A stretch of DNA of 64,000 nucleotides from contig NZ_LFIP02000002.1 of assembly GCF_001189235.2 (NCBI RefSeq), positions 930,411 through 994,410 on the forward strand. The letters are read 5' to 3'. The stretch comes from Bradyrhizobium embrapense (lineage in GTDB: Bacteria; Pseudomonadota; Alphaproteobacteria; Rhizobiales; Xanthobacteraceae). The notes beneath the pieces are model-generated. The model saw nothing but the letters and a program-made list of their open reading frames with translations. It had not been told where the DNA came from and ran no database searches. Made by a program: the position numbers and the translations under genes. Shown in pieces: positions 29,021 to 37,947 of this stretch (position 1 is the first letter of the stretch; every line of letters starts with the position of its first letter).

Positions 29021-29833
29021 TCAGATCAGTGCGTCCTTACGCAGTGTCGTTTCGATCTCGCCGAGGATGCGCGCCAGCCGCTCGGCCCATGCGGTCTCTC
29101 CGGCATGGTCGGAGATCAGGTCCTGGCGGATCTCGATGCCGGAATTGATCAGGCCGCGCTGTTCGCCATGCACGGGAATCGTGTAGTCGGTCTCGTCGCT
29201 GACCGCATAGGGCTCGTTGTCGCCGACCACGAGATCGGCCTCGCCGCGCAGATGCTTCAGCAGCAGCGGCGGCAGCGCCTCGTCGTGGTGGTAGAGCGTG
29301 CCGATGTGCCAAGGACGCGCGATGCCGGCATAAATCGGCGTGAAGCTGTGCAGCGACACCAGCACTGTCGGCATGCCCTGATGCGCGCGCTCGTCGATGA
29401 CCGCGTCGATGCGCTGATGATAGGGATCGAAGATCTGCCTGCGGCGCAGCTCGGCAGCCTCGCGCGACAGGCCTTCATTGCCGGGAATGGTGGTGGCTTC
29501 GCTGATCAGCGGGACCGAGCTTGCGACATGCGGCGGACGATTGCAGTCGATCACGAGCCGCGAGTAGCGCTGCGCGATCAGGTGCGCGCCGAGCAGGTCG
29601 GAGAGCTGCGTCGCGACGCCGGCGATGCCGATGTCCCAGGCGATGTGCTGGACGAGCTCGCTTTCGGGCAGGCCGAGGTCTCCGAGCCGGGAGGGAATCA
29701 GCCTGCCGTAATGATCGCAAGTCAGTAGGAACGGCGAGCGGCCGTCAGGATTATGTTCAAGAACCGGTGAAACATCGGTGTTTGTCAGCAGAAAGAACGG
29801 GCCACCGGCGTGATTCACGGGCTTTTTCCTCAA
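29021..29833 (-). CDS. N-formylglutamate amidohydrolase family protein
   Basis: The 270-residue protein has LLTCDHYGRLIP (about 37-48), VIDCNRPP (about 95) and LVSLHSFTPIYAG (about 158), which are the zinc-ligand segments of the N-formylglutamate amidohydrolase (HutG-like) family. The usual substrate is N-formylglutamate from histidine degradation, but no hut genes are nearby and many family members act on other N-acyl glutamates. It is divergent from two transglutaminase-like genes. The start could lie slightly downstream of 29833. Confidence 0.82.
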   Translation of the reverse strand: MRKKPVNHAGGPFFLLTNTDVSPVLEHNPDGRSPFLLTCDHYGRLIPSRLGDLGLPESELVQHIAWDIGIAGVATQLSDLLGAHLIAQRYSRLVIDCNRPPHVASSVPLISEATTIPGNEGLSREAAELRRRQIFDPYHQRIDAVIDERAHQGMPTVLVSLHSFTPIYAGIARPWHIGTLYHHDEALPPLLLKHLRGEADLVVGDNEPYAVSDETDYTIPVHGEQRGLINSGIEIRQDLISDHAGETAWAERLARILGEIETTLRKDALI

Positions 29834-29920
29834 CTTTGCCTATTCAAGGGGCATGCTGGTTTGGAATCAAGCAGCATTCTCTATAGATTTGGCGGCCGAA
29901 ATCACGATGATTGTTTGAAG

Positions 29921-30823
29921 ATGCCGCTCCTGACCATCCATCACAAGACAGTTTATCGCTATGTGCGCCCGGTGGCGTTCGGCGAACACCGCATCATGCT
30001 GCGACCCCGCGACGGCCATGATCTGCGCGTGCTCGACAGCGCACTTGTGATCGACCCCCAGCCGATGTCGCTGCGCTGGATCCACGACGTGTTCGGCAAC
30101 AGCGTGGCGATCGCCACCTTCGACGAGCGCGCCGACACGCTGTCCTTTGTCTCGACCGCGACGGTGGAGCACAATGCGGCCGATACGTTCGCGCTGACGC
30201 CGGACGATGCCGCCTATTTCTATCCGTTCCTCTACGACGATGAGGAATTCCCCGATCTGCAGCAATTCATCACGCCGCAATATGGCGATCCGAACGGCGA
30301 ACTGTCGGCCTGGGCGCGGCGCTTCCTCGATGTCGAGGCGCCGACGCTGACGTTCAAGATACTCAGCGACATGACCCATGGCATTCGCGAGGCGTTCAGC
30401 TACCGCAAGCGGTACGAGCAGGGCACCCAGCATCCGCTCGATACGCTGCGGACGAAGTCCGGCACCTGCCGCGACTACGCGCTGTTCATGATCGAGGCGC
30501 TGCGCCGGCTCGGCATCGCCGCGCGCTTCGTCTCCGGCTATCTCGCGATGCCGCCCGGCAGCGCGCATGGCTATGTCGGCGGCGGCTCGACCCACGCCTG
30601 GGTGCAGGTCTATCTGCCGAGCGCGGGCTGGATCGAGTTCGACCCGACCAACGGCATCGTCGGCACGCGCGATCTGATCCGCGTGGCGGTGGCGCGCGAT
30701 CCGCGCCAGGCGATCCCGCTGCATGGCGTCTATCTCGGCGCCGCGGATGCCTATCTCGCCATGGATGTCGACATCAAGGTGGTCTCGGTGGGTGAGAGCG
30801 CTGCGGAGCGGGAGACGGCCTGA
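29921..30823 (+). CDS. Transglutaminase-like cysteine peptidase family protein (complete triad)
   Basis: The 300-residue COG1305-type protein has a beta-rich N-terminal domain (Bact_transglu_N) and a transglutaminase core with C183 (KSGTCRDYALFM), H225 (GGSTHAWVQVYLP) and D241 (FDPTNG), so the triad is intact. In bacteria such proteins act as amide-bond hydrolases or transferases, often with ATP-grasp peptide ligases. The ATG at 29921 is chosen because the longer frame has no plausible site. It is followed after 2 bases by a second paralogue. Confidence 0.88.
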   Translation: MPLLTIHHKTVYRYVRPVAFGEHRIMLRPRDGHDLRVLDSALVIDPQPMSLRWIHDVFGNSVAIATFDERADTLSFVSTATVEHNAADTFALTPDDAAYFYPFLYDDEEFPDLQQFITPQYGDPNGELSAWARRFLDVEAPTLTFKILSDMTHGIREAFSYRKRYEQGTQHPLDTLRTKSGTCRDYALFMIEALRRLGIAARFVSGYLAMPPGSAHGYVGGGSTHAWVQVYLPSAGWIEFDPTNGIVGTRDLIRVAVARDPRQAIPLHGVYLGAADAYLAMDVDIKVVSVGESAAERETA

Positions 30824-30825
30824 CG

Positions 30826-31638
30826 ATGCTGATCAAGGTCGGCTTCGAAATCACCTACACGGCGCCGCAGCCGACCCCGATGGTGATCATGTTGTCGATC
30901 CATCCGTCGCGTTACGCCGACATCGTCGGCACCGAGCGCATTTCGGCCGAGCCCGATGTTCCGATCGGCCTCTATCGCGACGGTTTCGGCAATGTCTGCG
31001 GGCGTCTGGTTGCGCCAGCTGGTGGCGTCACCTTCCATGGCAGCGCGCTGGTGCGGGATTCCGGATTGCCTGACATCGTCAATCCGGCGGCGCAGCAGGT
31101 TCCGATCGAGCAACTGCCCGACGAGATGCTGCTCTATCTGATGCCAAGCCGCTATTGCGAGACCGACAAGCTGACGGACATCGCCTGGTCGCTGTTCGGC
31201 AACACGCAGCCCGGGTGGGCACGGGTGCAGGCGATCACCGATTTCGTGCATCACCATGTGACGTTCGGCTACCAGCACGCCCATCACATGAAGTCGGCGC
31301 ACGACGTGTACGGAAGCGGCACCGGCGTCTGCCGCGACTTCGCGCATCTGGCGCTGACCTTCTGCCGCTGCATGGGGATTCCGGCGCGCTACTGCACCGG
31401 CTATCTCGGCGACATCGGCGTGCCGCGCGATCCGGCGCCGATGGATTTTTCCGGCTGGTTCGAGGTCTATCTGTCGGGCCAGTGGTACACCTTCGATGCC
31501 CGCCACAACACGCCGCGGATCGGCCGCATCCTGATGGCGACCGGCCGCGACGCCGCCGACGTCGCACTCACCACGAGCTTCGGCCGCATGACGCTGACCA
31601 AGTTCGTCGTGGTGACCGATGAGGTGGAGGCGGCTTGA
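30826..31638 (+). CDS. Transglutaminase-like protein lacking the catalytic His
   Basis: The 270-residue paralogue of the gene upstream begins 2 bases after it. C169 (GTGVCRDFAHLALTFC) and D224 (TFDARHN) are present, but the position of the triad His reads S209-G-W (MDFSGWFEVYL) where the neighbour has H-A-W. It may be an inactive or altered partner, or use another residue. The two genes presumably form one transcript and perhaps a heteromer. Confidence 0.87.
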   Translation: MLIKVGFEITYTAPQPTPMVIMLSIHPSRYADIVGTERISAEPDVPIGLYRDGFGNVCGRLVAPAGGVTFHGSALVRDSGLPDIVNPAAQQVPIEQLPDEMLLYLMPSRYCETDKLTDIAWSLFGNTQPGWARVQAITDFVHHHVTFGYQHAHHMKSAHDVYGSGTGVCRDFAHLALTFCRCMGIPARYCTGYLGDIGVPRDPAPMDFSGWFEVYLSGQWYTFDARHNTPRIGRILMATGRDAADVALTTSFGRMTLTKFVVVTDEVEAA

Positions 31639-31650
31639 TTCTTTTCGCCC

Positions 31651-31696
31651 ATTCCGTCATTCCGGGCTCGCGGCTTCGCCGCGCCCCGGAATGACA
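31651..31696. repeat. Short palindrome with GTCATTCCGGG ends
   Basis: GTCATTCCGGG and CCCCGGAATGAC arms enclose a GCGGCTTCGCCGC inner hairpin. The same GTCATTCCGGGG/CGGAATGAC ends recur at 32720-32829. Confidence 0.6.
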
Positions 31697-31704
31697 GGTT
31701 GGCC

Positions 31705-32103
31705 ATGACCTCCGATCTTCTCTTCGTCTACGGCACGCTGATGCGCGGCTTCGATCATCCGATGGCGAAGTTGCTTGCCGGCAATGCCGAATTCCTCGGG
31801 CCGGCGCAGTGCCGCGGCCGGCTCTATCTGGTGAAGCATTATCCCGGCCTCGTCGTGTCGGACGGTCCCGCCGACATCGTGCACGGCGAACTGTTCCGCC
31901 TGCGCGAGCGCGAAGCGATGTTGCGCGAATTCGACATGTACGAAGCCTGTGGCGAAGGCTTTCCGCCGCCGACCGAATATGTCCGCGAGATGCTCAACGT
32001 CACGCGCGCCGACGGCAGCGTGAGCGAGGCCTGGACCTATCTCTACAACTGGCCGGTCGCCGAGCTGCCGCGGATCGCATCAGGAAAATTCCTCGAGCAT
32101 TGA
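31705..32103 (+). CDS. Gamma-glutamylcyclotransferase (AIG2-like) family protein
   Basis: The 132-residue protein starts MTSDLLFVYGTLMRGFDHPM. The YGTLM motif binds the gamma-glutamyl group and the later acidic EFDMYE is at the expected catalytic Glu position. The family converts gamma-glutamyl amines or peptides to 5-oxoproline. It is on the same strand as the transglutaminase genes, 66 bases downstream across a palindrome. Confidence 0.87.
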   Translation: MTSDLLFVYGTLMRGFDHPMAKLLAGNAEFLGPAQCRGRLYLVKHYPGLVVSDGPADIVHGELFRLREREAMLREFDMYEACGEGFPPPTEYVREMLNVTRADGSVSEAWTYLYNWPVAELPRIASGKFLEH

Positions 32104-32108
32104 TTGCT

Positions 32109-32663
32109 TCAAATTTCCCGCTCGACGCGGATGTCGACCTCGCGCTCGACATAGCTCCATTCCTCGGTCGCGCGCAGCATGGCGACCAGCTCGTCGAACA
32201 GGGCGACGTGCTCAGGCGCGAATTCGAACCAGGTCAGAAAGTCGAAGGGCATGCCGAGGTCGCGGGCGTGAAACAGCTGGCGGGCGATGGCGGGGAGGAA
32301 TTTCAGGGTGCCGGCGATGTGGTGCGACTTGTCCTCGAAGATCTCGCGGCGCTCCGGCTGCGTCAGCTCCCACCAGGCCGCGGATTTCCGGATCGGGATC
32401 AGGGCCGCATGCGTTGCCTCGCTGCGGCCGAGCCCGGCCTGCACGGCGGCAAGCTTCTCGCGTTCGTCCTTGTCGGTGTAGCGCAGATAGCTGGCGACGC
32501 CGGCGAGCCGCCAGGAGGTCTGCGCCGGCAACAGCGGCAGCGCGATCGACTCGCTGGTCACCACCGACAGTGCCGCAACCTTCGGCAGCGTCTCGCCCTT
32601 CACCCGCGTGATGGACGTGACCAGCCAGCCGCCGCTTCGCCCGCCTCTGAATGTCGTGAACAT
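32109..32663 (-). CDS. Chlorite dismutase family haem protein, short (dimeric, lineage II) type
   Basis: At 184 residues it matches the single-domain dimeric chlorite dismutases described from Nitrobacter. Seen in order: AALIPIRKSAAWWEL, the proximal-His segment FEDKSHHIAGTL (H114/H115), the distal Arg segment AIARQLFHARDLG (R128 and R134 nearby) and DFLTWFEFAPEH. If active it would convert chlorite to chloride and oxygen. No perchlorate reductase is in view, so detoxification or another haem role is possible. It is convergent with the gamma-glutamylcyclotransferase gene. Confidence 0.85.
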   Translation of the reverse strand: MFTTFRGGRSGGWLVTSITRVKGETLPKVAALSVVTSESIALPLLPAQTSWRLAGVASYLRYTDKDEREKLAAVQAGLGRSEATHAALIPIRKSAAWWELTQPERREIFEDKSHHIAGTLKFLPAIARQLFHARDLGMPFDFLTWFEFAPEHVALFDELVAMLRATEEWSYVEREVDIRVEREI

Positions 32664-32719
32664 GGCCTATCCAATCCCGGAAGCGCGGATGGGGCAAGCG
32701 CGCTGCGCGACCTCTCCAC

Positions 32720-32829
32720 TGTCATTCCGGGGCAGCCCGAAGGGCTGAGCCCTGGATCCATTCCTCCGCCTGCTCTGCGGGCCGATGGAGTCCGGGCTCG
32801 ATGCTTCGCATCGCACCGCGGAATGACGA
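32720..32829. repeat. Long intergenic palindrome upstream of dnaG
   Basis: GTCATTCCGGGGC at the left pairs with GCGGAATGAC at the right, with inner arms AGCCC...GGGCT and others. It belongs to the same type as the repeat at 31651-31696. Confidence 0.6.
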
Positions 32830-32921
32830 GGGGTGTGGATAGCGGGAGCAGGCGGATAAACTTGATACGCTGAGGCCCGCCTCACTATATCGATGACCGA
32901 TTCGTTCCGAGCCCGAGCCAC

Positions 32922-34934
32922 ATGCGTTTCACGCCCGAATTCCTCGATGAGCTGCGCGCCCGGCTGCCGGTCTCGGAAGTCGTGGGCCGGCGCGTCAAGC
33001 TCAAGAAGGCCGGGCGGGAGTGGAAGGGGCTGTCGCCGTTCCAGCAGGAGAAGACGCCGTCCTTCTTCGTCAACGATCAGAAGCAGGCCTGGTTCGACTT
33101 CTCGTCCGGGCTGAATGGCAACATCTTCGACTTCCTGATGAAGACCGAGGGCGTGACTTTTCCCGAGGCGGTGGAACGTCTCGCCGCGATGGCAGGTGTC
33201 CCGCTGCCGGCCGTGACGCCCGATGCGGCGCGGCACGAGCAGCATCGCCGCACCCTGCACGACGTGATGGAACTGGCGACCAAGTTCTTTGCCGACACGC
33301 TGGCCTCGCAGGGGGGCGCCAAGGCGCGCGGCTATCTCGCCGACCGCGGCATCTCGCCGGCGACCCAGCTCCAGTTCCGGATGGGCTATGCGCCGCCGGA
33401 TCGTTTTGCGCTGAAGGAGCATCTCGGCGCGCAGGGCATCTCGACCGAGGACATGGTGGAGGCGGGGCTCTTGGTGTCCGGCGAGGACAAGCCGGTGCCG
33501 TTCGATCGCTTCCGTGACCGCGTCATGTTCCCGATCACGGACGCCCGCGGCCGCGTCATCGCTTTCGGCGGCCGGGCGCTGGAGAAGGACGTTCCGGCGA
33601 AGTACCTGAATTCGCCGGAAACCCCGCTGTTTCACAAGGGCGACAATCTCTACAATCTGTTCACCGCGCGCCAGGCCGCGCATGACGGTGCGCAGCTGAT
33701 TGTCGTCGAGGGCTATGTCGACGTCATCGCGATGGTTACCTCTGGCTTCCCCGGCGCCGTCGCGCCGCTCGGCACCGCGCTGACCGAGAACCAGTTGGCG
33801 ATGCTCTGGAAGATGGCGGACGAGCCGATCCTCTGCTTCGACGGCGACCGCGCCGGGCAGAAGGCGGCCTATCGCACCGCCGACCTTGCCTTGCCCCAGC
33901 TCAAGCCGGGAAAGAGCCTGCGCATTGCGTTGCTGCCGGAAGGGCAGGACCCGGACGATCTCGCCCGCTCCGGTGGCCGCGGCGCGATCGAGGAGGTGAT
34001 CTCGGCGGCGCGTCCGCTCGCCGACATGATTTGGTCGCGCGAGATCGAGGGCGGCAAGTTCGACACGCCCGAGCGCCGTGCTGCGCTGGAGGCGCGCATC
34101 GGCGAACTCACCAATGGCATCCGCGACGAGGTGGTGCGCCGCTATTACCGGCAGGACCTGCAGGAGCGGCTGCAACGCAACTTTGCCCCGGAGGGCGGCC
34201 GCGGCGGTTACGGCCGCGGCGGCTACGGCAACAGGGGCAATTTCGGCGGTGGTCGCGGCGGCGAATCACCGCGCCAGTTTGCGCCCCGGGGACCTGCCCA
34301 GGGTGGCCGGTTCGGCGCCAAGGGCGGCGGCTCCCCCGGGATTTTACGGGGTCCCTATCAGGCTGCCAGCCCTCAGCTTGCCAACAGCCCGATCATGCGC
34401 GGCCAGCGCAGCGCCATCTCTCGCCGCGAGGCGCTGATCCTGCAATCGCTGATCAATCATCCCTGGCTGCTGCACGATCATCTCGAGGAGGTCGCAGCCC
34501 TCGAGCTTGCCCACCCCGAGGCCCACAAGCTCCGGGCCGCCATCATCGCCGCCTTTGCCCACGATCATCACCACTCTCCGGATGCCGAGGAGCAGGCCGA
34601 GAAGATGCGCGCCGACCTTGAAGCAGGCGGATTATCGCAGATTCTTCAAAGGGTTGAACGGGCGATCACAACCCAGGCGGTGTGGGGGGCGCAGATCGGT
34701 GCCGCGCGCGAGGATGTTTTATCAACCTGGCGTCAACTCGTTGCCTTGCATCAGAAAACCCACGCCTTACTTAGGGAAAGAAAAGATGCGGAAGCGGCCT
34801 TGGCTGAAGACTCCAGCGAGGCCAATCTGGCATGGTTGCAGGATATCCAGGCCCGGATGGCAGAAGCCGACGGGACCGAAGCCCTGATTGAAGGGTTCGG
34901 CGAATTATCGGGCCGGTTCCAGCGTAATGTCTGA
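32922..34934 (+). CDS. dnaG: DNA primase
   Basis: The 670-residue replicative primase has an N-terminal domain (1-100), an RNA polymerase/TOPRIM core with LIVVEGYVDVIA (about 259) and CFDGDRAGQKAA (about 305), and a C-terminal DnaB-binding domain after about 485. The four zinc-ribbon ligands of canonical DnaG are absent: the aligned positions read S38, Q41, D59 and S62. Residues 424-475 form a Gly/Arg-rich linker with repeated RGG/RGGYG. The ATG is 106 bases past a palindrome. rpoD follows after 253 bases, the classic macromolecular-synthesis arrangement without rpsU. Confidence 0.95.
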   Translation: MRFTPEFLDELRARLPVSEVVGRRVKLKKAGREWKGLSPFQQEKTPSFFVNDQKQAWFDFSSGLNGNIFDFLMKTEGVTFPEAVERLAAMAGVPLPAVTPDAARHEQHRRTLHDVMELATKFFADTLASQGGAKARGYLADRGISPATQLQFRMGYAPPDRFALKEHLGAQGISTEDMVEAGLLVSGEDKPVPFDRFRDRVMFPITDARGRVIAFGGRALEKDVPAKYLNSPETPLFHKGDNLYNLFTARQAAHDGAQLIVVEGYVDVIAMVTSGFPGAVAPLGTALTENQLAMLWKMADEPILCFDGDRAGQKAAYRTADLALPQLKPGKSLRIALLPEGQDPDDLARSGGRGAIEEVISAARPLADMIWSREIEGGKFDTPERRAALEARIGELTNGIRDEVVRRYYRQDLQERLQRNFAPEGGRGGYGRGGYGNRGNFGGGRGGESPRQFAPRGPAQGGRFGAKGGGSPGILRGPYQAASPQLANSPIMRGQRSAISRREALILQSLINHPWLLHDHLEEVAALELAHPEAHKLRAAIIAAFAHDHHHSPDAEEQAEKMRADLEAGGLSQILQRVERAITTQAVWGAQIGAAREDVLSTWRQLVALHQKTHALLRERKDAEAALAEDSSEANLAWLQDIQARMAEADGTEALIEGFGELSGRFQRNV

Positions 34935-35187
34935 TAACAAAAATGCTGCGGACGGCGCTCGCCAAACCCGCAAAAAGACTCGCCAAATCCATGGTTTGGC
35001 TGCAAAAACAGGGTTAAGCGAAACTTAATAGCCTCGCGGCTATTGCAGATTGGAAACCGTCGAGACGGATGACAGGGGTGGCGAGATTTTGCGCCGCCCT
35101 TTGTGCGTCGAGAGAGTAAATCTAGATTTCGTGCGGATGCGCGTGCGTGGCGCCCTTCTGCATGACCGCGTTTCGGGAGCTTAGTGA
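34935..35187. other. dnaG-rpoD spacer with two small hairpins
   Basis: GCCAAA...TTTGGC at 34982-35000 and AATAGCC-TCGC-GGCTATT at 35027-35044 are perfect short stems without T runs. They may mark the dnaG mRNA end or the rpoD leader. No gene is supported. Confidence 0.45.
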
Positions 35188-37314
<2,127 letters not shown>

Positions 37315-37325
37315 CTCGCATTGTC

Positions 37326-37347
37326 ATGCCCGGGCTTGACCGGGCAT
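37326..37347. repeat. Short ATGCCCGG palindrome
   Basis: ATGCCCGG-GCTTGA-CCGGGCAT is a copy of the core found at 10271-10294, placed between the rpoD stop and its terminator. Confidence 0.5.
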
Positions 37348-37361
37348 CCATCGAAACAAGA

Positions 37362-37389
37362 ACGGCGGGCAAAGGCCCGCCGTTTTTAT
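37362..37389 (+). terminator. rpoD intrinsic terminator
   Basis: A 9-bp stem, ACGGCGGGC paired with GCCCGCCGT around AAAG, is followed by TTTTATTT. It lies about 50 bases after the rpoD stop. Confidence 0.9.
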
Positions 37390-37528
37390 TTGGCTCGTCG
37401 GTTTCAGACTTCACGCGTCAGTAAGGGAGGCACCGGCAGAAGGGCTCCCTCACCCCTTGCGCGGAAGGGGTGGGGAGAGGGGTGCCGCTTGCCCCGACGT
37501 AGATGAGGCGCGAGGGCTTCGCCCGCCG

Positions 37529-37765
37529 CTACTTCTTCTTCGCGCCGACGCGCTCGATGGTCTTGATTTCGAGCGGCGGGCGGCCGCCCTTTTCGGCGAT
37601 CTCGCGGTCCTGCTCGCGCAGGAAGGCGCGCACCGGCTCGTCGCCGTCCAGCCCGCCCAGCAGTTCCGACGGCACGCGGCGGTTGGAGCGCTGCGAGCCG
37701 TCTTCATAGAAGACGTTGAAAAAGGCGAATTCGCCTTTGGGATTGGTCCCGGGTTTTTTCGGCAT
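37529..37765 (-). CDS. Small conserved hypothetical protein
   Basis: The 78-residue basic protein begins MPKKPGTNPKGEFAFFNVFYEDGSQRSNRRVP and ends in AKKK. The sequence looks constrained (VFYEDGSQRSNRRVPSELLGG), consistent with small conserved alphaproteobacterial proteins of unknown role. It could bind nucleic acid given its charge, but this is inference. It is downstream of the CHAT gene on the same strand with a 180-base gap. Confidence 0.7.
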   Translation of the reverse strand: MPKKPGTNPKGEFAFFNVFYEDGSQRSNRRVPSELLGGLDGDEPVRAFLREQDREIAEKGGRPPLEIKTIERVGAKKK

Positions 37766-37947
37766 GCGCGGCTTGTCCCCGATCAGGCCGCCGCTGTCAA
37801 AGCAAATCGGCTGCGTACCCGCGCCGGTCTGCCCTGCGCAATCCTGCGGCGAAGGCTCTTGCGATGCGATCGGACGTAATCTGGCGACGTGTCAGGATGA
37901 CAACGGCCTGCGAGATGTCCACCGTTCTCTTGCGTCCGGTGTCCGCC

